From: Hypsibius dujardini
Lineage: Eukaryota; Tardigrada; Eutardigrada; Parachela; Hypsibiidae
Assembly: GCA_001579985.1 (NCBI GenBank)
Contig: LRSR01014754.1
Span: 22,465 to 86,464, forward strand
DNA length: 64,000 bases
Direction of reading: 5' to 3'
The notes beneath the pieces are model-generated. The model made no database searches, was not told where the DNA came from, and was given only the letters and a program-made list of their open reading frames with translations. Below are positions 1 through 11,001 of this stretch, in pieces. Numbering within the stretch: the stretch's first letter is position 1; each line of letters opens with the position of its first letter. The translations under genes were made by a program, and so were the position numbers.

Positions 1-704
1 TCGACCAATTTTTAGCTTAAAAACGACTCAACCTCGACCTTTTCACAAAATTTTAGTAATTTTCCAAATTTCTTAATCCAGAATGTCCATAATAGTTCAT
101 GTTCCAAAGTTTACGTTTTAAACGTTCCTCATTCAGAATGTTCATAAAAACTCTCGAGCTATTCGGAGTCATTCCGTCCCCGCAACCCGATGAGCCAAAT
201 TTTTTGGGATATCTTTTCCATTTCTGACATTCCTTAAAATGTAACTGGGAATTCTGCCACGCATTCACTAATCTAGTTTAATACTTATGAAGTATGAATG
301 ATGATAAGATTGCATCGTCGAAAAAACATTTGCACTTGTGTAGTGCAGGTTTTTTGTAGTCTCTACCTAGAAAATAAATAATAAAAAAGGCAAATTTTTC
401 ACCTGAATTCAAACTAGCAATTTTTGTAAGTGAAACTGAACTATAATCTGAATAATTGTTCTCCTCGAATGTATACTAACCGCGCTAAAATGATTGAAAA
501 AAGCATGCCAGAAAGTACTAGTATGAAGTCAACGAAATTTTTAAAGTACCGTCAAATCAAACTCAATTCAAAATCAAATGATTTCAAATTCTAATCAAAT
601 CAAATCAAATCAAAATTAAATCAAATCAGATCGGTCGTTTTTTCATTTGATGCCATCCTTAACGTACTCTAGATTTACCCCGTCCATTTAATAACGAAGA
701 GTTT
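1..704. other. gene-free AT-rich flank
   Basis: I see no supportable gene here. The only notable structure is a pentanucleotide-like tract near 592-629. The end of the stretch lies beside the left edge of the tandem segmental duplication, at about 694. Confidence 0.6.
592..629. repeat. (ATCAA)n microsatellite
   Basis: Short run of imperfect ATCAA units. Looser CAAAT-rich sequence precedes it from about 552. Confidence 0.8.
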
Positions 705-3700
705 TCATTGGTTCGCTAAACGACAAAGCGAGAGAGCAATAGAAAGAAATATGTGAAATGTGAAAAGTGTTACGATCGGTGGGGTCGCTGCAGTTTGGAA
801 CGAATCTCTGCTAAACGTAGAATCGTTGAGGTTCGAGCTAGCAGTAGTAGTTCCCTCCGGCAAAGGGGACATCGTTTGATCGGTCTTCGCGGTCCAAGTA
901 TCAGTAACCTGGGATGACATCCATTCTGCCGGGGAAAAGGATGACGACGGGATTCCTCGGGTAGTGATAGATGATTTCCAGGGCCCTGTCGGCGACGCAT
1001 GTGTGTTTCCTTTAGATGTCACTATCCCAGACAAACAGTTGCGACATGTGTAACGTTACGAAATATATTTCTACGCATGTGTCGTTGTTGACAGTGTCAC
1101 CAAATGGTCCGGTGTTGGGTGGGAAGATGTGGTCATTGTAGACTTGGTAACGCAGTGATGGCTGTAGATGTGTACACTGCTATCGAACATGTGGGGGGGG
1201 GGTCGAGTCACTCGGCTTTCCCATTTACCCCGAAGCATAATTATATTTTATTAATGCAATCTGATAAAGAATAGTTTTTTGGGTTAGAAAACCAACATTG
1301 GGGTGGGAGGAAGGCAGAAAATGTAAATCATGATTTCTTAATCACTCAAGGTTTATCAAACTTTATCGAGGTTAAAGGTCTCATCCTTCACCTTTTTTTT
1401 ATCAGTCCCTTCTAATATTATTTGATCTGAATGAGATTTTCAAACGTTTGAGGCTTTTTGAAAATACATTTTTGGAGCGTGGTTTCCTACGCGTCTTTTG
1501 CCCGTTGCTGCGTGACTTAATCCCTTGAACATCTCAAATTGGACCTTGAGGAAAGTATAAAGTACTAATTTGTAAGCATGCCGACACCGCTACGACCAGA
1601 TGCTTGACCTGGAAGCACGGAGGCAGTTGCTTCTGCCAAACTAATTCGAAGGGTAACGCCGATCATGAAAAATGGTTTGGAGTTGAGTTCTGGAGTTACG
1701 TACTTCTAACATGGGCACTGTCCTATGGGGCTCGGAGTTATTGCAGTCACTGGCTTTATTGGAATGTTGGGGTTATGCACTTGTGATACACTGTGGGGTT
1801 TAGGTGCTTGGAGTGTGCCACAAATGAATGACTCCAACCACTCTAATTATTCCAGTAACTCTTATAGCTCCAAGCCCCCACACCCCACAGTGTGGCACGG
1901 CGGCATAACTAACAACTCCAGTACTCCAGTAACCACACCACTCCAAACCCGAATTCCCCACCGTATGCTATTCCAATAGTTACAGCTCATAACCTTCACG
2001 ACAGCGCCTCAAAAAGTCAATTGCTGCTTCGTATTGTACTATGGGCATGTGCCAAAACTCGCATCTGAAAATTTCTACAAACCTTTTTTCATAACTCGTC
2101 AAGTCTCAATTTGTCGACTGCCTTTGACTTTCTCTAATTTGTGTACTTGCACTTACACTCTACGGATGCATTTGCTATAGAAAGGCCTGCTGAAGGTTGA
2201 GTAAATGTAGCGATGTGAGTAGGTGGTGAATCGGTAGTGGTTTCAGGTCCGTGACCTGAAATCACGGCACGTGCTGGTGAGATTAGAAAGCTGCACTAGC
2301 CCTTAATTCTATGTATTCCGATATGTGAACTTACAAACGGTCGGAAAGTTAAGTTGCCTCGGAAAGTAAGTGAACGTAGTTTTTTTCGCACCACATGTGA
2401 TATAACGTGTTACGCCAAGGAGGTCAGCATCTTGAAGCCAGAATGCTAGTGAACTTAAATCACAGCAGCCACAATTGTTGGAAGCGGCGCAGAATGCCGT
2501 CAGCGATGATTGCAGATAAAGGGATTTCAGCGCAGTCGCACTTAAACTGTCTACGAAGCAGCGGGGAATGGCTTGGAGAATGTTCTGTTTCAGGGACACG
2601 GTCGAGGTCTGTTCGAGTTTGAACGTTTCCTCGGAGCAGTTCCATCGGTTTGCAGCGAGCTGTAATGAGTCCAAATGAATGTTCTGAAATGAGAAGTACA
2701 TGTGAGGCAGCGTTGTTGCATTGCATCTCTCATGAAGGTATATCAGGTGGGGACTTCATTTCTGGTTAAGCTTAAAAGTCTGTCATAGGGCACTTGTTAA
2801 TTAGGGTTAAGGGGAAAGGACCATCCTCTAAGTTGCCATGACTGATATTTTATTTTTTTTGGCTGATCGTGACGGCAGAAAATTAAGGGCAGACCATTGT
2901 GATGTGTGACATTGTTCTAGTATTAATACTCTATTCCGGATTGGAAGCGCGTTGTAGAGAAGCTCCACTCACTTTGAGTGTTTCTGCTGTATCATGGAGA
3001 AGCAGCGCGACCGCCGCAGCGAGCGTGTATGCGCGAGCGAGAGGCACAAGTCAGTCGTATGTGTTATAAAGGTGCTAACTAGGCACAGGATGTGAATAAG
3101 CAAAACTTTTGAATCTTTCTCTGTTTTTCTTTCGTTTCCACGGTCAATCAAGTTGATTAAGCCTGTTTTGGTGTACCTGAAGAACCCATCTTGGTCTTCC
3201 CGTGAGTCTCTGGATATTGTCCAGGACTGTAGAGGATCACGCTATCTACGGAGGACCTTGCTCAGCGAGCACTAGGCTGACACTACCACCTCATCTGAAT
3301 TCTTCCCCAATAGTCTTTCGCCTATCGCACCGTTAGCTCCCAGCCGTGTCCCAGACTTCCTTTTTTTGGGTCCTTTTTCGTGGGTGTTCTACAGCGCTCA
3401 GCGCTAACATTTTTTCAGCTTTGAAAATTCGCCAAAAAAAATCTAAAACTTTCGATTTCAAATTTAGAAGCCTGACAGACATGGGTCTTATGAATAGCTT
3501 TGACACGATCCGGCCAGATTCGGATAAAATTGCGGAACTTTTCGCAGAGAATTTTTGCCCACACTTATTTTGCCGCTTTCAGCATGCTAACCATTTCTTT
3601 GTACTTCCGCTTTGCCAGTTGAAATTTAAAATATCCGTTGGCAAAAAAGTCCATCGGAAACACTTCAGGCGAGTTCGCAAACCATTCGTCCTTCGTGAAA

Positions 3701-5258
3701 TACTTGATTCCGTGAGCATCGAGCCATTCGTAGACGGGTTTGCCGGTATGGTAGCAAGCACTATCCATGTGGAGGATCACTTAGTAAGATTCAGATTGGC
3801 TATTGCTATAGTCCATCGGCAACATAGCTTCATCCATAGTGAAAATCCACTCATACTTTCCATCAGACGATCAAATCATAGAATGGGAGAGCCGTCGAAC
3901 GGCGTTGCAAGAAGGTGCGCTCGGTGAGAAAATGCACCTTGACTTTATTGACTTTCTTCTCCTCAGACGGGCCTTTAACCAAACGACAAACAGTTGCGTG
4001 CGACACCTATCTGTCGTGCCGTTTCCGTTCCTGGCAGGGGATTGTTCGAAGCAAGCATATCCTTCATTTTTCGGACCTTGCAAGAAGTGCAGACGTTTGG
4101 TGGACGCTTCTTTTACTCTTCCTATCCGCTGATTGCTTGAATCTCAATGCTATTGTTGTGGTTTTTGTTGAAGTTAGAGATAGTCCTTTGGAAAACGCTG
4201 AAGCTCTTCTTCAGCTCATCCAAAATAACACGGGATGACCAGTTTAGGGCACCAAGAGCTAAAATTCGACCTTTCAGGTCCGCGGCTACTGCAGGATACA
4301 TTTTCAAAAACATTCGCAACTGACTGTTGTGGTCTCTTTCTGTACTCAATTTCCAGTCAAAGGAAACTAACAGAGACTCAATCGGTTGCGGACAGTTCAC
4401 ACCGTCCCTGTTCAACGTTGAACAAATGTTAGCATTGTGCCCTATTATTGCGATGACAGAAAATTCGTGGCCGGTACATACGAATATACGCTCACGTGAA
4501 TTTGTGTGTCTGTCTGTATTTCTTTCTGTTTGTCTATCTGTCTGTCTATCTGTCTGTCTGCTTGCTTGCCTATGTGCCTCTGCCTGTTTATCTGTCTGTT
4601 TGTATATCTGTATGTCTTGAAGTCATACAGTACATACTTTTAGACTCGCGGCAATGGGTTTCAAAAAATCCCAATCCATAGACATGATTCTTCCAGAGCT
4701 AATCTGGAGATCCGACAACATGGACGGAGAACCAGCGGGCACGAAACTCTGGAACATGAACTTGTCCAGTATGCTGATGCGCACTCCTTTCAATTGAAGG
4801 CTCTCCAAGCGAAGAAAACCTGCCAAATCTTCGCGTTCGAAGTGAAGAAGCTTCACGGAGACCATGATAATCGTCGTCAGGTGCGCTTTCACGTACTTAA
4901 AGAATCTGCCCATGGGAAAACGCGGGCTTGTGTCCAACGTGTTGAACCGCTCAAGACGGACAGACCGTAAGGAGGGTATTATCGGTATGGAGGTACCCTC
5001 TTCGTTGCGTAATGTTCCATAAGTGATGTTAAGGTGGTTGATGCTGAGACGAATACGGGAGATGTTGAAGCTGTCAGGGATCACGTACCTCTCCAATTGG
5101 GCCATGCACTCAAGTGTCGCAATCGCTTGCCCCCCATCATTATTAACGACATTGCGGCACTTCGGATGGGGTATCTGTGAATCGTTTGCCGTTGCTCTGG
5201 TAAACCCCAATAGCAATGTCATTACGGCTAGCATACAGCTTCGGGATACTCGTTGCAT
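705..5258 (-). CDS. secreted GPI-anchored LRR protein, copy 1
   Basis: Three exons join in frame: 5258-4638, 2683-2335 and 1021-705, giving 428 aa. The start is the ATG of MQRVSRSCMLA, because the ATG five codons upstream is not conserved in the paralogue. A hydrophobic signal peptide (AVMTLLLGFTRATA) is followed by irregular leucine-rich repeats. Next comes a cysteine cap (CGCCDLSSLAFWL, later ITCG) typical of an LRRCT domain. The third exon encodes a Ser/Thr/Pro-rich stalk of about 75 residues and a terminal hydrophobic stretch (IVTLFTFHIFLSIALSL) with almost no tail. That end suggests a GPI-attachment signal, although a TM anchor is possible. Splice sites are GTATGT, GTAAGT and TTTCAG-type. 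Role is inferred only: cell-surface recognition or adhesion. Intron 1 holds a transposase relic. Confidence 0.82.
3380..4440 (-). mobile_element. mariner-like transposase relic in LRR intron 1 (copy 1)
   Basis: On the minus strand, broken reading frames resemble a Tc1/mariner-type transposase. An N-terminal helix-turn-helix-like region lies at about 4415-4120. A catalytic segment at 3780-3565 reads HMDSACYHTGKPVYEWLDA and then FANSPEVFPMDFF, matching the family pattern of D, H and NSP..PMD motifs. Compared with copy 2 it has lost about 240 bp of the core, between roughly 3780 and 3790. Frameshifts and stops make it inactive. I could not define TIRs. Confidence 0.75.
4500..4620. repeat. (TCTG)n microsatellite beside the exon 1 donor
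   Basis: Degenerate TCTG/TCTA tetranucleotide tract that ends about 20 bp from the exon 1 splice donor of the LRR gene. The paralogue carries a purer tract at the same place. Long ORFs through it are low-complexity artefacts. Confidence 0.9.
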
Positions 5259-5943
5259 GTCGAAGCACCTCATGAGGGTGGTTTCGCCTATTCAATTGGT
5301 TGCGAAGTAATATGACATCCACAAGAAAGGAAGGAAAAAATTCAATTCCCCACCAAAAGATTGATTTAAGTTTAAATCATGGATCGTTGTATATCCAGAA
5401 TACGATTCATTAACACACTTGAGACTGGAGCTGACACAATGCAAATGTATATGGAGTTTGAAAGTAGCGGAAAGTAGCGGCACAATCAAAGTGTATTAAA
5501 CCAACATGGATGGTGCCGACGGCGAGCTGATTAGAATTCGTGCAAATTTGTTATTTTAGACCTATCAGATTGGCTCGCAATGAAACGCTGAGGACAGTGC
5601 CACACACGGTTGCAACACGAAGTGTGGCCTCTCCGCATAACAAGGACAGTGCAAGACCTTTGCTAAACCTTACCTAGGCAGGCATGTGGACAACTCATTT
5701 GGAGATCTCATGTCAGTAGGGTGTGCCATGACGAGTTACTAGTATTTCCGCTGAGAAAGGTTATATATTTACATATATTCGATTTCTACTTTGAAATGAT
5801 TAAAACTGGACAAACGTGGTATATAGAAGGCGCTCCTAATGTTACCATTAAGCACTTCGTTGATTGTTCAGTTGTTTGCATGTCGATCTTATGAACATTA
5901 CAATCAGTGATTCGAACATTAAAACGCAAAATCTAGACACTTA
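5259..5943. other. upstream region of LRR copy 1
   Basis: Non-coding flank conserved with 17242-17930 in the second copy, so it was duplicated with the gene and probably includes its promoter. I see no convincing TATA box or other named site. Confidence 0.5.
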
Positions 5944-6903
5944 GGGTGCGTCTCAAACCTGTATCAAAACCATTAACGTAACCGTAACGGTGTCTCATAT
6001 TGCCGTTTTGGCAAACTGTATCTCGAGATACGGTTTTCCGAAGCAAAAAGATGTGAGACACCGGTATGGTTCGAAACCTTTCTGTCTCAAATTCGTATCG
6101 TACCGTACCATACCGCGGTTTTGCCATAACCATAACTCGAATCTTACCCGTGTCTCAATTTTTTACGGTTCGAACTAAATTCGTTTTGCGTTACGTCACG
6201 TTTCCTTTGTTTCTGGCTGTATCTCTGTAACCACCTATGGGAGGTGGTTTTTGGGGTATCTCGCTGGTAGTCGCATCAACACTGACAGTCAATTGCTTTC
6301 TTCAAATTTTTTAGATCAAATTTGTTCGGGAAGCTAAATGTAGTTATAACAATTTTTACGCTTGCTTTAGGAAAACAAATGAACATAGGCGTCGAAATCA
6401 ATCATTCGCGGAGAATTGTTTTTCGACGAGTTGATTAGCTTGTTCTTGATTGTGTGCTAAAACATGCATTTCCCGAAAGCGGCGAATTCCTGCCGGAAAA
6501 CATGATCAGTTGCACAACGGACCGGAGACGCAACTAAATAGGGTGACTGAACTAATCCTCTGCTGTTTCATGAAAGAAAGTAGCTCTCTGAAATTTCCGA
6601 AGTCTCGTACTGTAGGGAAGAAAACGTACCAGATTTCCCCTACGTTGGTCCGGTTGATTGGTGGATTGATCTGAGGACACTTATCAGCTTATTCGTTACG
6701 GCAGGATAGAGTTAAATTTGAGACAGAGTTTTGCTCAAAACTCATGCGTTATGGTTTGGTATGGGTACTGTATACCGTACCGAAACTTCGGTACGCGTTT
6801 CGTGACGCGTTTCGAAACTCTGAGTGTCTCATATTCGAACCGTACCAGAGATACAGTTACGTTATGGTTCGTTATGGTTTGGATACAGATTTGAGACTCA
6901 CCC
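5944..6903. mobile_element. PIF/Harbinger-like non-autonomous element with TTA duplication
   Basis: A 960 bp insertion starts GGGTGCGTCTCAAACCTG and ends with the inverted match CAGATTTGAGACTCACCC, giving imperfect TIRs of about 28 bp. It is flanked by TTA at 5941-5943 and 6904-6906. The duplicated block at about 17930 has the empty site CACTTAATTAATG with a single TTA. A 3 bp TTA duplication fits the PIF/Harbinger superfamily. Subterminal regions are full of short CCGTAAC/CCGTACC-like repeats. I see no intact transposase; the longest ORF is 74 codons and unrecognised. Confidence 0.85.
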
Positions 6904-7421
6904 TTAAATAATGTCATCGCAATAGTGATCACAGTGAAAGAAGTGCTCCAAACACAATGTAGCCTAGCTCTACGCGCAGATAAAAAAAACTCGTTTTTAG
7001 AACTGTTGAGATAGAGTGTTGAACTCAAAATGCTCCTCCTCTTCGAAATGACACGGATGGGTCTTCAAGACGACATTCCGCTGGTACATTTTACATTCAA
7101 AGTCGTCACGCAAAATGCAATCCTCAGGCCTTCCGTGCAAGTGACTTCCACATCCTCAATCCGTTCACGTAAAAAATGGAATGGAATCGTAACAATTTGA
7201 ACGGATTGTTCCGTGAAGTATACTCAAAAAATTTGATAATAGAAGTAAAATCACATTTCCGACGACTATGGGTCAAAAGTGCTCTGCAACTGATAGTAAA
7301 TTTAACAGCTCGATCGCTGGGATTTTTTGGTTTTGCCTGTCGCAGCCAAGTTCTTAAAACATGAATTTATCATCAATCAAATCACAGTGCATTTCACGGG
7401 CAGTCCAACATAATGTGTCTA

Positions 7422-8753
7422 CGAGGGCTCCTAAATAAGTAATGTCACTTGAATTTTTCCCAAGAGTCTGTCATGCATTGAAAGTAATTAGGCCCTGTTT
7501 CTAGTAGCTCAACCTCAGTTGAGTTAGGGAAAAATAATGAATCAAGTAGGTCAGCTCGGTAAAGAATAAATAAATCGGCTCGGGGAAGACACACAGCGGA
7601 AGCCCTGTCAACATTCTGTCCGCAATCTTATTTTCCTCGCAATATTATTGATTTCGAACTGACACAAAATCTGAAACAGCCAAAATTAGCTTAAACTATC
7701 ATACCTTTCGAAAATAAAAATAAACACATTTCTGAGAGAACGGTCGCAGCACGGGTCAAAGTTGAATTCTGTGTCTGGGAAAACTGCTTTTCTCTCTCTT
7801 CAAGTTTAGGGTCCAAAACTCAAATTAATCTGCTCATTTCTCCTTGCCGTAAAGCTCCATTTCCCAAAACCTGGAATAAAATCGAAGCAAATTTAATGGG
7901 CTTTTTATCGCCATTGGCGAAACCATTCAAAGTTTTGCGAGCAGAACTGCAAATTCAATTGTTTGGCGATGACGCCTGCAATTAATCACACAAGCACTCA
8001 CCGTGGCGAACGTCGCACCGCTACGTTCTCTCAAATCAGATGGCCGAACAAACAGGATTCATGTTTTTAAAAAGTCTGTTCACCAGTGCTTCTATTGAAA
8101 TGAAAGCCACTGAATTCGCGGAGGTAGGTAAAAAGTTTCGGGCCAGGAACCAAGACGGCTGAATTCAGGTCTCTCCGCCGCTCCAGCCTTCTAATAAACT
8201 TTTCGTATTTCAATCTCTCGTTTAAATCCTTTTGCTGATTGGCGAATGAAAGTCCACTAAATACCTTATCCAAGCATGTGATGGATGACAACACGAATCA
8301 ACGTAGGCCAACACGGCATCACATGTTTACCAAGCTAGACACGGTGGGAGAACTCCTTTTGGAGATCGGATCTTCCAACAAAAAAATCCTCATTCATGCA
8401 TTGAGTAATCCGGATTACATAGCACAGTTAAATAGCCCATTGCCTTCCTCAAATGTTTGATGTTTGCGGATAAAAGATTTGTTGGGTAGAAGACCATTAA
8501 AAATCTCAAAGAAGATGGTCGTAGCAGAGTAGAAAATACATTTACATATGCAACAGCTGATTGCGTGACTCAGCTGCTGAAAGTGGCCTGCGTCCCCTCG
8601 CCTCTCTTGCCTTGCCCCATTCTCGCGCTGACCTACACTTTTTATTTCTAAGTCAGCAGTCGCCCCTTTACATTTTTATATCAGCAGAATAATTTTATCT
8701 CCTCTCGTCTTGTTTAAAAAAACCAAGTGACATTACTTATTTAGGAGCCCTCG
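7422..8753. mobile_element. 1.33 kb DNA element with perfect 30 bp TIRs and TA duplication
   Basis: The left end CGAGGGCTCCTAAATAAGTA is mirrored exactly by the right end TACTTATTTAGGAGCCCTCG, and the perfect inverted match runs about 30 bp (7422-7451 and 8724-8753). TA flanks both ends, as in Tc1/mariner elements, and the related site near 29290 lacks the insertion. The interior holds only short ORFs (73-75 codons) on both strands with no transposase motif I recognise, so the element is non-autonomous or carries unrelated sequence. The perfect TIRs suggest fairly recent movement. Confidence 0.88.
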
Positions 8754-9234
8754 TATTTTAACCCACCCACCGACCCAGTGGTAGCCGCGACCATGTTCAC
8801 GCCGAAAAAGTTATTCATGTTTACAGTAATCTAGAGGGATCGCTTGATTATTCACCATGGACGGATCAAATTGTGTCTGCTCCGCAATCGGACCGTTTTT
8901 GCAGAGGCAAATTTATTGGGGTATTTGCATCTGACACGATACCTGAGAACAATAATTGAGCAACCAAGTATATTAGAGAAATGAATGAGAGTGGAGTGGA
9001 AAGACTGGTGAATATCGGGTCGCATTGTACTGTGAAAAGTAAATCACTTGGCAGCTTTTGACTCTGTAAAAAACTTTTTCTGTAAAACTTATCATAATTA
9101 CAGGGAACACGAAATATATAACTAGGTATGGATATGAATTTAAGAAACTAATGAATACACAAAGTATAATAATCGCTGATGTAATATTTGTTTAGATACA
9201 AACGCAACGACCAATTTCAATATTATTTTGTTTT

Positions 9235-9447
9235 TCACGCTGCTCGGAGGCTGAGACGTGAGAGCAAGGACAATCGGGACGTCCCGGAGCAACCAAGGAG
9301 AAGCAGATACCAACGCTGAAGAACCCAGTAATAATTCGATTCGAACAGATAGTTCCTGAACCAACTACGGATACATCTGTTGGAGTAGGGCTCGTGCCGA
9401 TGAGCAGTCTGACTTATTGCAAAACAAACCGGAAGAAAATGGCGTTT
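9235..9447 (-). pseudogene. receptor fragment A: juxtamembrane exon of ANF-receptor family
   Basis: The segment 9364-9235 is a 130-nt open exon encoding WFRNYLFES, then YYWVLQRW and a terminal SLRAA followed by TGA. It matches the last exon of the receptor at 29.8-33.4 kb. Only the last few codons of the preceding TM exon remain (9447-9432, ending FFR at a GTTTGT donor). No ectodomain is present, so this is a fragment carried by a segmental duplication. Confidence 0.8.
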
Positions 9448-9961
9448 AACATGTGAATGAATTAGTTAATCAACAATTAAAGTTTAAGGTAAAGCGAATA
9501 TGCATTCCAGAAACTTTGAAATTATTTTCTGCCAAGTGGAGAGCTCAATTGCAAATGAAATATTTTACTAAATCTACATATTTAATACACTAATTGTGAA
9601 AACAATTTCAAGGAAATCGGGGTGTGTAATTCCATTCCGACCACTCGTTAGAGACATATTTATTTGTTTTCAGTGGTTCAAGTGGGTTCGGTGGTGCTTT
9701 CAGCAATCTAAGAAAGCTGCCGTGTCCATTTGTCATGTGTTTAACTTTGGCATGTTTGCTTAGCACGAAAACGTTTTGTGCAAAATGCTCAAAGTTAATC
9801 CAGAGCACGAATTACATGCTCAAGTCAATTATCGCGCTCGAAATTCGTTATCACTTATGAACAGCAGTCACAGTAGCCCCTGGTATTCTGCGCAATGATT
9901 TTTCTTGTGAAACTCTAGCATCAGCTAGTGGCTCTCGGTATGGAACAAGGGAAAATTACAT
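9448..9961. other. no gene seen
   Basis: AT-rich spacer. The 66-codon minus-strand ORF at 9608-9808 has no recognisable motif. Confidence 0.5.
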
Positions 9962-10553
9962 GTGCCTCGTCGTGCTTTTTGCAGTGTACGGACTATGTCT
10001 ACTTTGATACTTTCAGATGTAATCGCAGGGATGACCGAATACCGTTATGGCTGGGTGATCGCTGCCGAACAGCGGTTCTGCAAAATTGAGGGTTATGACG
10101 AGAGCGAACTAGTGCTGAATGACACCATTCAGCTTGCAGAGGACGCAGTTGAGGAGACTCCCTCAATGCCAACTGGATGTAACGAGCCGCTGTACATCGC
10201 TCATACTGCTAAACCGTCGACATCTTCCTTTGCCACTGTGGACAGTCGACATGCAGCCACACTACAGGGAGTAGCATCGAAGACCAACCCATCCGGACTC
10301 GCTCAGTTTCTCCAGTGTCAATTCACTCTACCGCAAACGATTCAACTTCCCAATTACTCTTTGAGGCAGATCAAGACTATTTCTGTGCACCCTCAGTGAT
10401 TTCGGCACCCAATCACGACGCCTGGTTTGTCGAGAAACGGAAGGGTATGGCTACTGAGAAGCTACACCACGTGGAAATTCCCAATCCTTCGGAAGCGATG
10501 GTCAGCATGCTGGTCACGGAGTATTGGGAAGGCATGTCGGTCCCTCAACAGCA
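9962..10553 (+). pseudogene. unrecognised coding-like segment with a frame break
   Basis: Two overlapping open frames (9962-10399 and about 10315-10635) have protein-like composition and end near a good splice donor (CAGCAG|GTACCA at 10553). The first contains GWVIAAEQRFCKIEGYDESE, faintly like a PAS domain. The second contains DYFCAPSVISAPNHDAW. No standard intron joins the frames in phase, so a frameshift or sequence error is likely. An acceptor-like TTTCAG precedes 10017. I do not assign a function. Confidence 0.35.
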
Positions 10554-11001
10554 GGTACCACACCCAAATTTGAAATTTTGTGGGATGTACAAATGCAAAG
10601 ACCCTTTAGTTCTCTCAACTGTATCCCTAAGATGAGCCCGAGATATTTGCACGTTTTCCTTCTCAAACATAGCATTGTAACCGTATACATTTTTTAAAAC
10701 TTATTTTTTAATCTTAATAAATGTGTGTTAAAAATATCAAACCAAAAAAACGCAAACGAAAAGACCCAAAACTCGCGCTGAAAATCGAATGTGACCGTCA
10801 AATCTAGCAAGTGTATGCTGACTAGTTCTCAGAGAGTTAAATAATAATTCCCTTGATACAGTGAGTAAAGTATCACTTCTACTATTACTACCATAACAAT
10901 TTCACTGCTTTGAAAGAAACATTTAAACCGCGGTACGGCTATGATTTTCCACTTTTTCTTACGTGTTATTGTTATCTGGCACTACCGGTACGAACGTTGA
11001 C

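Larger units (their letters stand above)
694..7205. repeat. tandem segmental duplication, copy 1
   Basis: The block aligns by eye with 12632-18228 over all three exons of the LRR gene, both introns, the transposase relic in intron 1 and about 1.3 kb upstream of the start codon. It begins at the shared string ATAACGAAGAGTTTTC and ends where both copies read about TTTGAACGGA. Copy 1 is longer almost entirely because of a 960 bp element at 5944-6903 that copy 2 lacks. Confidence 0.9.
7287..9447. repeat. dispersed duplication of 29167-29973
   Basis: 7287-7420 plus 8757-9447 aligns with one continuous stretch at 29167-29973, which is the 3' end and downstream flank of the receptor gene there. The match breaks just inside the TM exon (GGCG at about 9445). 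The 7422-8753 element splits this copy. Confidence 0.85.

Noticed and set aside
3346-3927. 193-codon plus-strand ORF
   Set aside because: Antisense shadow of the mariner-like transposase relic, whose motifs read on the minus strand.
5990-6178. Short ORFs rich in Arg/Tyr inside the TTA-flanked element
   Set aside because: They come from repeated CCGTACC/CCGTAAC subterminal motifs and are not protein-like.
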